Source: Anthonomus grandis grandis
Lineage: Eukaryota; Arthropoda; Insecta; Coleoptera; Curculionidae
Reading direction: 5' to 3'
Assembly: GCF_022605725.1 (NCBI RefSeq)
Contig: NC_065546.1
Coordinates: 19,030,227-19,094,226, forward strand
DNA length: 64,000 nt
Positions 45,740 to 57,455 of the stretch are shown piece by piece (within the stretch, counting starts at the first letter, position 1; every line of letters starts with the position of its first letter). The position numbers and the translations under genes were made by a program. Below the pieces are notes generated by a model. The model was not told where the DNA came from and did not search any database. It saw only the letters and a program-made list of their open reading frames with translations.

Positions 45740-46760
45740 TTGTATCTGCTTCTGATACTAAAATGTCTGGGTCTATCTTACGTGGTCCCATTTTTGGCAA
45801 ATTGCTTGCCTAAGATGTAAATGTTAAGTATTTTCTTTTAGATTCATTTAAAGACATTTTTTTAAATTTGAAGCCAATTCATAATTTATCTAAAATCTTT
45901 TCAGCTTTAACCTTTGCAGTGTGCTATGATGAGTCGTCAGAGTAAAATATGGCAGTATCATCTTCGTAGCTTATTATTTGTTCCAAAGTACTCATTTTAA
46001 GTCGTTGAAATATATAGAACTACATACATAACGACATACTAAATAATAAAGGTCAAAGTACAGTGCCCTGAGGTACTCCGCAAGTTATTTTTTTGAGGGT
46101 ACTTATATCATTTATTGCCTCAAGTTGTTTTCTATTGCTTAAGTAACTTTTAATCAGCTTATAAACTATTCCTCTAATGCCATAAGAATAAAGTCTTTTC
46201 AACAAAACCGAGATCAACAGTATGAACTGCTTTCGAGAGATCAACAAATATTTACAATGGTTTTAATTTGTTCAAATTGTCATATAGATAATTGGTTTAC
46301 AAAAGTTGAAAAAAGCATTTTCTGTTGATATTTTTTCTCTGTTTTTCTGAAATGCAAACTTTATCTCTGAAACAACAGAATATTATCCTAACAAAGATAT
46401 TAACCCTCTCTTTTAAGTTCAAAATTCATTTGCAATATTCGAAAGTCACGAGGTGCGCCTATAGTTATTAACGTCTTCTTTCGAGTCACTTCTATGCAAT
46501 GGTATAATTACGCCAATTTTGAAAGATTGGGGAACTATACCAGACTCAAAAGAATTGTTTATTATCTAAGCCAAAGGATACGATATGCTATCTCATTTCT
46601 AATTCTTTTAGAATTTCGGCTTAAATTCCATCAATACTAGGCGCCTTTTCCTGAAACTGGCGATGGTTTTTATGACTTCTGTAGGCTGGGGTAATATTTT
46701 AGCCGCCAGAATTTTTCCAATTTCACTAAAATATTCATTAAAATAATTAAACAAAAAATC
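45740..46760 (-). pseudogene. LINE RT fragment
   Basis: Minus-strand blocks: AFRKRE-like and RT palm pieces with frame changes, then LYSYGIRGIVYKLIKSYLSN and ITCGVPQGTVLGP (about 46100-46060). Beyond that lie weaker matches to the ADD region (about 45960). It probably belongs with the endonuclease piece at 48.5-48.8 kb, split by the IS630-like element. Confidence 0.6.
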
Positions 46761-46969
46761 TTATTATTTGTTGTCTTTATTGAAGTAAAACTTCTTTACG
46801 TATGCCAGTAAGGTGGCGAATGCGGTACGAAAAGTGTGAAGAGCCGAAGTGAACGGTAGTTGAGAAGGAGATATGAGTTAGGGGAGATAGAGTTACGATT
46901 CGTATATTACTGTAGGAACAAGAGAGAGTATATGTATACATACATACGTATAGCGTATAATATGTAAAC

Positions 46970-48450
46970 AGTGCATCCGTAGAGTAGTGGATAAATTCAA
47001 TAAAAATGAAATGAACTATTTCTGAAAAAATGCTTGAACCCGTCGGTTTTAATATTGGGTTGGGTTGGGTTGGGTTGGGTAGGTTTTTGCTAAAAAAAAA
47101 GATATGACGTCTTCAATATGTTTTTTTTAATGGAAACCACTTTATTTTAATGCAGAATCAGAAAGAACGCATTTTTTTTACAAAGGATATGGTATAAATG
47201 AATAGTGGTTACATAAATTTTGAATGAAAAATGATGATAAAATAAAAAATTAAAGAAACACCTATCTAAATTAAATGATGGTTTTTTAGTTGTTGTTGTC
47301 AGTATCAAAAAGTAAATGTATTTTGGTGCAACTATCTGAAGTATTTTTACATTTGCAAATGGTATTTATTCTTTTTTAGAGGCGAAAGCAGTGTCATCCT
47401 GCATTAATTATTAGTAACTACACTTTATTACCTACTGTTAATGTATGAAATAGGAGAAAATTAACCGAACGTGAAAGAATCGAAATCTTGTGCATGATTG
47501 GTTTCTGAGATATGTCGCGTACTCAAAAGTAGGTGGTTTAATTGTTTAATGCAAGTCATCCTGATCGGTCATCTATTACCCAAAGCATGGTAAGCAGAGT
47601 TGAAGCAAACTTTCGTGAATTTGAGCATGCTTGGGATACTCAAAAAGCTGGTCCGGGTTTAATAACTGAAGAAGATGAGCTTAACGTTTACGGTCATGTA
47701 TTGAAATAATCAAAGTTACACCCTTATTAAATATTCTTACTTCAAGAGCTATCGGAAGATGATTTTGATCGCCGAAATGATTTTTGTGAGCAAATGCCGC
47801 ATTTATATAATGATACCGATAATTTTCTAAAAAGGATACCTACTATTTTCCGACGAAGCAAAGTTTACTCTAAACGACCATGTGAACATACAGAATCGTC
47901 GATATTGGCGACCGAAAACCGTCATTGGTTCACAAAATGTCATACACAACACCCTCAAAAACTAAAAAGTCAATGTGTGGTGCGCTATAGTGGAAGGAAG
48001 AGTTTTAGGACCTTACTTTTTTGATGACCCTCTTACTGGTGAGAGGTATTTAAACTTTCTTCAAAATGATCTTATCCCCGCTCTGATAAAATTGTATCTG
48101 GATTTTGAAGAACCCGACATGCATAACGTGATATTTTTTTTCAGCAAGATGGAGTGCCGCCACACTATGCTTTACCCGTTCGCAATTATCTAGATGAAGT
48201 TCTTCCAAATCGTTGGACAGGTAGACGAGGGTTCATTGAATGGCCATCTAGATCACCTAATTTTTAATTCCTGATTTAATTCCCCTCGATTATTTTTTAT
48301 GAGGATACTTAAAAGGTAAAGTATATGTCACTAAACCAGCGAGTTTAGAAGATTTAAAAGAACAAATACGCCAGGAAATTATAAATATTACTTCAGATGT
48401 CATTGACAACGTTCAAAAAGAATTTTTAAATCGCCTTGGTTATTGTTGTA
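46970..48450 (+). mobile_element. IS630-like element (DUF4817/DDE_3 type), degraded
   Basis: The dispersed terminal repeat at 46970-47160 is shared with 29625-29820. The transposase starts near 47455 with RRKLTERERIEILCMIGF (HTH), then HPDRSSITQSMVSRVEANF. The catalytic half (47840-48300) has FSDEAKFTLN (first Asp), VIGSQNVIHN, KVNVWCAIVEGRVLGPYFFD, FFQQDGVPPHYALPVRNYL (second Asp) and PNRWTGRRGFIEWPS. At least five frame changes and stops. It lies between two pieces of one minus-strand LINE. Confidence 0.8.
47055..47080 (+). repeat. (GGGTT)n tract
   Basis: About five TTGGG/GGGTT units within the terminal region of the IS630-like element. Not a canonical insect telomere unit (TTAGG). Confidence 0.9.
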
Positions 48451-48479
48451 GTATTGTAATGGCCCTTCACTCATTTACT

Positions 48480-48830
48480 TTTTCCATATTTCCTACACTA
48501 ACTTTAATAATTTTGACATGCTTGGTAATTTTTAATCTTATATTATCATCTGTTACGTTTCTACATTATCTGCGAGACATTAATGACTGTTGATTTTCCA
48601 TTTTTAATTCATTTCCTAAGTTATTATATAATATATGTTAATTCTCGTTTGCAATCTATTATTTTTAACATTAATTTTACTATTCAGAGAAAGATTTAGA
48701 AAAATCGGGTAATGATCTTTAATATCATGGTTCAAGATAAATGTCAATGACTTTTTTCATTTTTGCTACAGATTTTAACTAAAAAATGGTCAAGGCATGT
48801 ATTGGATTGTTGTCTTTTTACTTTATTATT
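48480..48830 (-). pseudogene. LINE endonuclease fragment
   Basis: The minus strand reads TCLDHFLVK and, in another frame, NHDIKDHYPIFLNLSL (about 48740-48690), the C-terminal DH motif of apurinic endonuclease domains in CR1/Jockey LINEs. Confidence 0.55.
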
Positions 48831-48939
48831 ATTAGAAATAAAATAATAAGAGCCTAATATATTTTTGTATAAGTTCTCTCTTAATACACGGAAATTTCTC
48901 TTTAGAGGATACACGGAAATTTCGCTTTTTTTTAACGCT

Positions 48940-49060
48940 TACTACAATTGCAACTGGACGGAGCACCAGATAATTATTATCCTAACCAGTGGATTGGAAG
49001 AAGAAGTCCTATTGAATGGCTAGCTAACATCTCTTAAATTCTTTTTGTGGGGTCAGCTAA
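48940..49060 (+). pseudogene. Short IS630-like transposase fragment
   Basis: QLDGAPDNYYPNQWIGRRSP then IEWLANIS and, out of frame, FFLWGQLK. A third, unrelated copy of the DDE_3 C-terminal block. Confidence 0.55.
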
Positions 49061-49899
49061 AAAATCTGTGATTTTTAAAATGTAACCTGAGTCACTTATC
49101 CAGAGATATATTTGTGAAGATTTTTAAAGTAGGCTTTATTATTGCCTTGAAAATAACGGAAATCATTTTCGGCTGTAAATTAAATAACAATATAAATTTC
49201 AAAATAGTGCTTTTATTTATTATTTTCCTTAATAAATAGAGATCATTGCAAAGAATTTTTGAAGGGCATCCAGAAGATGTGCCTATCACTCGACCCGCCT
49301 TTCTCTGAAGAAGAATAATCGTATAACTAGCGTTTTGGATTTTCCTTTGTTTTTTTTTAATCTGTATTTATTTGGTCGTTTTTAGTATATGTGGATTTTT
49401 AAGTGACTACAATTGTTTTTTTCTTTGTCTCGTTTTTTATTTTCTTCCAGAGCATTTCTCACCGGTTTGCTGGAAAGGATCAGAAAAGGTAGTTTCTTTC
49501 ACGCCTATTTTTTACGATTGCATAAGGTAGAGGAGGTAATCGACTTTTCATTTGGACTTTCTTGGTTGGGGTTTGTGGTGGCTTCATTATTTGAGAAGAA
49601 GGCATAGAATGACTGTCTACTAGTGATAACGGCTTCGCGACGTTTACTCAAGAAGTTGAAGGCACTAGATCTGGCAAGATATTGGCTTCCCCAATTTCAT
49701 GTAAGTTGAGTTCTAGGTGACGAGATTCACCAATTGTCGTTGAAATTAATTCTCTTTCTGTTGTTTCGGGTAAGTTGATGAGTTCGTCATCTTACCTACT
49801 TTGTTATTCGCCAAATTACCCTCCCACGTTATTTCAAACAAAAACGTTGGAAATAAAAACAGTAAATCAGTTGTTTTATTAATTCGTTTCCTAAGTCAC
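49061..49899. other. Unassigned; weak minus-strand coding-like block
   Basis: Minus strand 49790-49480 reads NLPETTERELISTTIGESRH and LSLVDSHSMPSSQIMKPPQT without a domain I recognise. It could be the low-complexity tail of a jerky/pogo-type protein. Confidence 0.2.
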
Positions 49900-50110
49900 A
49901 GTTTAAACATGCATAAATAGCTTGTAATGATAGATAAAGTGACACTGATCTAGCCACCCGAAGAGGTTATTTTCGTGTTTACTAAAATTATAACGCAGGA
50001 TACGTATTGCAATACTCTTTGCTATCTGTAGCCTAACCGAAGATCTACGTCCGGCGGCAAACCAAATAGGTGAGGAGTACGCGCCAAAAGAGATGTTTTG
50101 ACAGGGTCAC
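49900..50110 (-). pseudogene. LINE RT C-terminal fragment (weak)
   Basis: AYSSPIWFAAGRRSS and LQIAKSIAIRILRYN resemble the YG.PIW...KL...QNK.LR thumb block of non-LTR RTs. Short, hence low confidence. Confidence 0.35.
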
Positions 50111-50259
50111 AGCTTTTTAGCTAATTGCAATTCATCATATTACCTACTTCATCAATTTACTTTCCTTTCCCCTACAAGGAATTTTGTATATTAAATTTTT
50201 ATTAAATTAATTTTTAGTAAAATCTTTTTCAGTTGTTAAAAATGTTGATTATTACAAAT

Positions 50260-50640
50260 AATGTTTGTACGATCATATAAACTTTTTACCGAATTAAAAA
50301 TAAGAATTCTAGTTATATGTTGTAAATCTTTTTTAATTAAAATATCAAAAAAAGGCAGCTGACCATCAGCCTCCTTTTCGAGAGTAAGTTTTATAGTAGA
50401 TTGAAGGTCTATTTCGTTATGGTGATATATTGAAAAAATATCATCAATAATATATCGCCACTATATTTTAGGTTTTTTATCGAACTAATGTATTAATAAT
50501 TTCAGATTCAAAATTTTCCATAAACATATTACTTAGTGTGTATATAGTATATTGTATAGTATAGTATATTGGTGAGATAGGAGAACCCATAGCCATACCA
50601 AAGTTTTGTTAATAAAATTCATTATTATATTGGAAATAGG
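50260..50640 (-). pseudogene. Penelope-like element RT fragment
   Basis: The minus strand reads FGMAMGSPISPIYY (about 50600), then SNMFMENFESEIIN, and in shifted frames a VDDIFSIF-like block, FTLEKEADGQLPFFDILI-like and a conserved NSYF..K region. AMGSPxSP followed by F..FE is diagnostic of Penelope-like RTs. Several frameshifts. No GIY-YIG endonuclease remains. Confidence 0.7.
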
Positions 50641-50859
50641 TAAGTAGTTTTTCCACAATAGGTTAAAAGTTCCTAAATTGTACTAACACTTAGTGTTGTG
50701 CGTTCTGCGTAAATTAACTAATTACATTAATTCATTATGAATTTGTCACAACAATACGGATTTTACTTAAATAAAACCATTTTTTGAAACATTATTAACT
50801 TTACTGATAGGTGACCCCCGCATTTTCCATACATTGAATAAGGCGATTTCTAGCGTTTG

Positions 50860-51080
50860 TCATGAAGAGTCATGTCAGCATAAGTTGATCCCTTGGACCT
50901 CCCAGTAACACAAAAAAGGGACATAGAATAAGTCCCAGGGACGTCCCGTTACATCTCATAAAATCTTTGGGACGTGCTTTTGGAACAGTATAAATAGAAT
51001 CATCCCAAGTTGATCTCATAGACGTCCTTTGGATAGTCCTATAAACGTACGGGTGACTTATTGGCTGTATGCGGGACAAC
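50860..51080. repeat. GGGACGTCC-motif cluster, left
   Basis: Multiple copies of GGGACGTCCC, GGGACGTGC and AGACGTCCTTTGG within about 150 bp. A similar cluster lies at 53440-53570. Confidence 0.6.
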
Positions 51081-51639
51081 AATATTTACGTCTTTCTGAT
51101 ATTTATAGGATATAAAAGAGATGGAAGAGAAGCTATACCAAGGCGTATATTTTAGAAAAATTGATATGACTTTTATTTAATTATTATAGAGTAAAGATTT
51201 TTGTCTTTCACCTTTTAGCCTTTCAGGGGCATGGCGCAACCACGACATAATCTCAATCTCAATATCTTTTCTTGTAACTTGTGTAATTTTTGAATTAAGA
51301 CATTTTTAAACAAACAACTCTTACTTGCATGGGTATAAGTTTCTATTTTTGAATGAAGTTCTTTTACGGATTTTGTATTGTAGAATAAAACTAAAGTTGA
51401 GCAAGTCCATTCCAGACAAAGCTCTGTCAATCATCTCCTCTCCTACAGGTAACCTCACTGTGATATATCAAATGGAAACCCCCATCATGTGACATATCAT
51501 TGTAAGCAGCATAAATATGTTTATTCAACAGTGCCAAAAAAATTAAATCGGTGGACATACCAGCGAATAGTGAACTAAAACGTGTGGTAATACTGAATAT
51601 TTTATCGACGTCCTACTTGGGTAGGTCAAATATCTATCA

Positions 51640-51970
51640 TATAGGGTGATACATGATTTTAAAGGATGTGCAATGTACCATTTAACGGTGTATAAAAACT
51701 GTAAGTTTATAGACTCATAAACCCTAAGGGTGTAAAAAGGTGTTTAAAAAATAAACAGTTTTCATCAGTTCACATAATTTATTTTATTAAGTGCTCAAAA
51801 TCAATTAAATTATTAATATTTTCAGGTGCGGTTCTGTAAACCTTTAAATATCCCTAAAGGAAAAAATCTAGTGGTGTTAAGTGTGACGGCTGTGCGGACC
51901 ATTCAATTCCACCACGCCTGCCAATCCACATCTCTGGAAACTGTTCACTAATAGCGAAATCTATTGGGGA
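51640..51970 (-). pseudogene. IS630-like transposase fragment
   Basis: The minus strand reads FPEMWIGRRGGIEWSAQPSH and LTPLDFFL-GYLKVYRTAPEN, the C-terminal block of DDE_3 transposases. Confidence 0.65.
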
Positions 51971-52309
51971 AAAAATGTAGCACGAGTGCGGAACCAGGGC
52001 ACAATTTGCAAACCATTGGTGTAATTAGTGCAGGTTTGTGTAATGTATTGGGGCACCAAGGAGGTGGTAGTGCTGTTAAAAACATTTTTGGGACATCCGG
52101 TATACATATACACATGTAAATATATAGTATCGGACAATTAGACCAACTTTTTAAATCAATAAGTTTAAGTAGCATGTAATGATTTATATGTTTTAGATTA
52201 ATTGGTAAATAAAGTTTAATTGAAACACAGGTGAAATATAATATTTACATTTAATTTTTAATAGGTACAATCCTTTTGTATTATTAAAATAACTAGAATA
52301 AAGATTTTG

Positions 52310-52978
52310 GTCAGCATTATGTATTGGTGATCGACGAACACGTTTGTCCACTATTTTCCATAGATTTTGTATGGAACTTAAGCCCTGTAGCCTTTTCCCT
52401 GCAGGACTTCTTACAAATTTTTTTTTGAAAATATAATAAATTTAGATTCATCAGCAAAAAGTACCTTTTTCCAACCGTGGGTGATCCAGTTTTCATGAAA
52501 CCTAGCAAAAAACCTTCTTGCGTTCCTATTTTTTTTAGATAAGACGACTAAACGACGTTAAATAGTTGGAAGATACGTTTACGTCACCAACTGCGGCTAA
52601 AACCTTAGTCGAAGACATTCCTGGATCATTTATACTAAGGCGTTTAATGCGCCTGTCCAAGTTTTTCATGGTTTTTCTTATTCGACCACCACGCATAAAG
52701 GTCGTAGCCCTACCCCGGATTCGGTCACTCTTAATAGTTTTTGATACGTCCTTTTGAACCAATTCTTGGCGGTCAACAGTTTTTATCGTTTTTAGTTTTG
52801 TTTTTAATATTACAACATCAACACCTTCAAATTCGGGAAGTTTCAATAATTCTTGTAGCAACTCGTCCCAATCTCTTTTTAATTTATTCATATGATCCTT
52901 ATTTCTAATGTCCCATAATACATCATAACTTTCATAAATATGTAGAAACTTCATAATTTGATTACTATTCCACTTCAT
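52310..52978 (-). pseudogene. MADF-Tc1 transposase chimera
   Basis: The 147-codon frame 52978-52535 begins with a MADF domain (MKWNSNQIMKFLHIYESYDV, LWDIRNKDHMNKLKRDWDEL, LKTKLKTIKT), then passes in frame at about VDRQELVQ into a Tc1-type HTH region (GGRIRKTMKNLDRRIKRLS, PGMSSTKVLAAVG). The next frame (52508-52317) has FHENWITHGWKKVLF and ADESKF-like pieces, the first catalytic Asp of Tc1 transposases. The fusion probably arose by insertion or deletion, not as a functional gene. Confidence 0.6.
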
Positions 52979-53979
52979 TTGTATGTTTCTCGTCCAAAAA
53001 AAAAAAACAATTGCACGTTGTCAATGAAAATAAACAATTCAACGCAACTAAATTTGCCAGTGCCGCAACTTGACTGTCTGCTAACCTTCAAGTGGTTAAT
53101 AACTTATTTAAAGTTACACATAGTAACTTTACTGGCGTTAAGTACTTTCTGCCAGTAAACTATTAACAATTCAAATATAAAATATGCTTTACCTAACTGT
53201 CTCACGATTAGCGATACCTAGTATGTACGAGGCGACAGAAAAGACAAAATTTTCACCAAGAAGTTATCTTGTTTTTTGGAGATTTTAGTACTCTTTAAAT
53301 TACTCTAATACATTTGTCTCTAAAATAATTAGGAGAGCCAATATTTGACCTTATTAAAAATTACATGGGATTTTCTATCTCCCGCCCGGTGGTGCAACAC
53401 CCTGTATATTTAATATGTCGAGATATAAATATAAAAATTAAGAGACGTCCCATGAATATCCTAAATCTGAAAATCCCACTTAGGAAGTCCTAGAGACGTC
53501 CCGCGGTATTTTTAATTGGACCATTTCCACAAGGACATATTATTGCGACCAATATAGTACGTCCCTAGGACAAAAAGTGTGTATAATTAGTAAATTTTAA
53601 TTAATCTTAGAAAATAGTTACCTGTTTGTGACTCGATATGTGCAAAAGTCGTTTTTTTCAGGAGAGCATTTTTTCTATTTCAGAAAAACGTTTATTGCTA
53701 AAATGTATATCTAACATAAAAAATGATAAATAAGCATATTATGTGTAGGCATAATATATGTAATGTATTCTTTATTAATGAATACAAAAGTTAATAACAT
53801 TTTGTATTTATTAATAAAAATACATGAAAAATAAAGTTTTTTTCAAAAATCGATAAGTACAGCTCAAGTTTATTAAAAAATAACTTTTAATTAATAATAG
53901 GTAGGCAAAATTCTCGTAAATGTATAAAAGATGCATATATTTATTATGTAGCTGCTCTCAAATATCTATCTCTGTATTC
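52979..53979. other. AT-rich stretch with GACGTCCC motif cluster
   Basis: 53440-53570 has GAGACGTCCCATG, GAGACGTCCCGCGG and TACGTCCCTAGG, mirroring the cluster at 50860-51080. The two clusters bracket the IS630-like/MADF/Tc1 pieces. Nothing else recognised. Confidence 0.45.
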
Positions 53980-55120
53980 TCACATGTATGGTCATGTTCC
54001 TCAACGGACTTCAAGAATGTCATTGTTATTAATTGATAACACCACTAAAGACATCCTCATAAAACAGTTTTGCTTCATTTGTGAGTCGACACCTCCCAGC
54101 AGCTTTCTCACATCATTTTTCTTCAGATCGCTGACACGATTCATTGCTGGTAGTTCAGCGGATGTTCCTATGACGTTTGCACCTTTAAATTTTTTTTTGG
54201 AGACATCGACTTGTACGTTACTACCGTGATAGAAAGTACGTATTTTACAAAAAACTTTATTATTTATTTTTTCATATATTAATAGTCGAACCTCTGAAAT
54301 GTTAAGAAAGGAAGGAATAGGAAGTTTTTTATTTTAGATCTTTTTTGAAGAAGACTTATAATCAAAAATTTTCCAATCCTGGCCCAAAATATTAACGTTT
54401 CAATGTTTGTTTAGGATCTCATAGTACTCTCGTGGTAGTATGATTTCTTCCTTTCTACGATATTCTTTTTTTTTCTACCCTGCCGAAAACTCTGTCAGCA
54501 GGCATGAAACTATGGTCTCTTATAAGAAAAAAGTGTTTAATGTTACTAAAAACCGTTGATTATTGCAAAAAATTAATAAGAACAGTCAAAAGGATGCTGT
54601 TTTTGTTTTAAGAACTGTATGAATCTGAAAATAGCTCCAAATTTAATCCGCTTTTGCCTTTAGCATTTTTTTCATCTACTTGAAAAAGTTACTGCAGCAG
54701 TTCAGAAGATATCTCATTGCAACCACGTCCTGACTGACTTTCTAGCCAAACAAATAAACTGATGTCCTCATGAAGTTACTTTTGACGTTGGTGACGTACG
54801 GTGCCTAAATTGTATAACCAAACTTGTCGTGAGTAAAAAACTTCTCCAACAGACATTTTCGGCAATGGCTGGTTCTGTTGACAATCGAAGCAAACTTTTA
54901 TTGTGTTATATTTGTGGTTATTTAAATATCTAAAAAAGGTTTTTTGTCCTCATTTTGTGGAGTTTATACTTTGTGCGTAAATCATTTTTTTGCTGCAATA
55001 TCTTAGTTTATTTTATGTTCACCAAAAATTCTTTGCAAATAAAGCATGTATCAGAATGTGGATTTCCAAAAGCGAGACTGAAGTTTTTACAAAAGATTGC
55101 TTATATTTTGAAGTCTTTTT
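53980..55120 (-). pseudogene. DDE-like transposon protein, unnamed insect family (copy B)
   Basis: Minus-strand blocks, in order: CLYLQRIFGE, QKNDLRTKYK-HK, QPLPKMSVGEVFYSRQVWLY, NLGTVRHQ, WKVSQ, (gap), HSFMPADRVFGRVEKKIRR, EEIILPREYYEILNK, GQDWKIFDYKS, KISEVRLLIYEK, NVIGTSAELPAMNRVSDLKK and DVRKLLGGV. The block layout (R-x-WLYNLG, GRGxNE, GHS-D-G-IE, P.....W) parallels copy A at 62-2118, so I place both in the same unnamed family. Many frame changes; not functional. Confidence 0.5.
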
Positions 55121-55388
55121 ACTTAAATCCAAAGAGCAAATATATACTTACATTCATAGTTAATCATACATAGAAAATAATGGCGAAGTCTAGCCTAGGG
55201 CTCCTCCTACTCAACCATTAAAACTAGATATCATAAAAGAAGAATAAAGGATGTTTCACACCAAGGTGACATTACCACTGACCCCAAGCTCACGCGCATT
55301 CATTAGAGCGTCGCGATCTTTTGACGAGGATATTTTGAGCGTTGGAGTTTATCGTGTCAAGACTTAAGCGCTAGTGTTTTTACCAAAA

Positions 55389-57455
55389 ATGGACAACGTG
55401 GATGAGAAATTAATAGAAATTGTTCGTAATAAACCCGAGCTGTATGATCAATCGAACAAATTATACAGTGATAATGTCCACAAAAAAAATATATGGTCAG
55501 AAATAGGGAAGGCATTAAACAGAACAGGTAAATAATAAAGATTAATTTTATTAATCTAGAAATAAATGTATAAACAATTTTAAGATATTAAGTTAGATGT
55601 TACGTTTGACATTTAAATCATATAATTTTGCCAAGGGACCGCACCGCGCCTTCCTATGAGATAAAAAATCTTGTAAATATTTTTTTTTTGAAAAGCTCTG
55701 GCTGCTGAGTTTCCCCCCTGTCTAGATAAATATCTTAAGTTGTTTTCTATAACTTAATCAGTGTTTGAAATGGTCGAAACTATTCCATGACGAATGAAGT
55801 TGTGTAAGATACACGTTGTTAAAATTAATTTTTCGGCATATCATTCCATTCAACATCAGCAATTTCAATCTTCTGCCATAAAATCTGAATTTTTGGGTGA
55901 GAATTCCAAATGCATTTTCAACTACCCTGCGGGCGCGAGATAATCGGTAGTTAAAAATACGTTTTTCAATTTGATTTTCAATATGAGTTCCAGGAAAAGG
56001 TCTCATTAAAAATCTTTTTTAAGGGAAAAGCCGGATCTCCAACGATAACGTATGGGGCAAGTTGGTGAGTCCCTGGTAGGTTTGCGTCATCCGGAATATC
56101 AAGTGTATTTCTTTCTAACGATAACGTATGGGGCAAGTTGGTGAGTCCCTGGTAGGTTTGCATCATCCGGAATATCAAGTGTATTTCTTTCTAAGCGCTT
56201 TCCGAGATTTGAATTTGCGATCCCTCCATCACTACTTCGTCCATAAAATCCGACATCGACTACGATAAATCTATAATTCGCATCGACAAGTCCCAATAAA
56301 ACTATTGAAAAGGACTTCTTATAATTGAAGTAAAGGGAACCCGAATTGTAAGGAGCTTCTATAACAACATGTTTGCCATCCAAAGCTCCTATATAATTGG
56401 GAAACTGCCATTTTTGCCAAAATTCTTGGGCAATTTTTTCCCATTCTTGTTTGGTTGGTATTGACATAACCTCCTTCATCATAATTTTTATAATAACATC
56501 GCAAACTTCATGTACTTACTGTTTGTTGCCAAAAACCTGGAAATAAAAACATATTTTATTTTTCTAAATAACTCGTGTAATATTTAAAGAGCTTAAAACA
56601 TTAAATTAAAAAGTTTTACAGCCGTATTCGGCATCTTAATCTCTATTAAACCTCTTTTATCTAAAAAGCGCTTTTAAAATCAATTTGTCTTTATTTGACA
56701 GGTAAACAAAAATAGAAAAATAAACAGACATATTCAGCAACCGTTTTTACACCTCTTTTAATTAAAAGCGCTTCTAAAAATTTGTTTTTTCAATTTTTGT
56801 TTACATGTCAAACAAAGATTGACTAAGACAATGAAAGGTTTTAAAAGCGCGAATATGGCTGTTTGGGTTTAACCTATATTCTGAAGCATGTTTTTTTTAT
56901 TTAGCCGATGAATGCAAGCAGAGATGGATGAGTTTGCGAAGTCAGCATCGCAAGGTTCGTCAGAAATATACTACTGTAAGTGGCCAAGTAGCTGTGAAGT
57001 ATCGAAAATGGTAATTTGAAGATATTATGTCAGTTTTGGAGCCCTACATGAAGGACAAAGAGCGATTGTCATCAGTAGATTTGGAGGAACAAGAGAAAAA
57101 CGTTGAAGAAAGTGAAGAAGAGACAGACAGTACTCAAAAGGGAGAACTGGAAAAACAATCAGCTCAAAGTTTGGAATCTCAACCAATACCTGGATCTTCA
57201 AAGCGATCTCTGGACCACAGACAATCTAAACCAAGATTTATTAGATCTAAGAACACACAAGAGACAGCTTCCTCAACCGTAATGAAATATTTAATTGAAA
57301 AAAAAGAAAGTGCGGACAAAACGCCACAAAAGGATTTCTTGGTTCTCTTTTTCGAATCAATGTTGAAAACTATGAAAACCTTTTCTCCTATAGATCAGCA
57401 TCAAATAAGGGGCCAAATATTTAATGCAGTATCGCAGATGAGACCAAATATTTGA
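55389..57455 (+). pseudogene. MADF-BESS accessory gene, element 3
   Basis: Exon 1 55389-55527 (MDNVDEKLIEIVRNKPELYD...NIWSEIGKALNRT), donor GTAAATA; exon 2 from 56905 after TTTATTTAG, joining in phase 1: ADECKQRWMSLRSQHRKVR, completing a MADF domain. The C-terminal part has a charged linker and KDFLVLFFESMLKTMKTFSP, a BESS-type motif. An in-frame TAA at 57012-57014, between RKW and FEDIMS, inactivates this copy. The 1377-bp intron holds the antisense transposase exon 2. Confidence 0.8.

Noticed and set aside
47055..47080. Telomere-like repeat
   Set aside because: The unit is GGGTT, not TTAGG, and it sits inside a transposon end.
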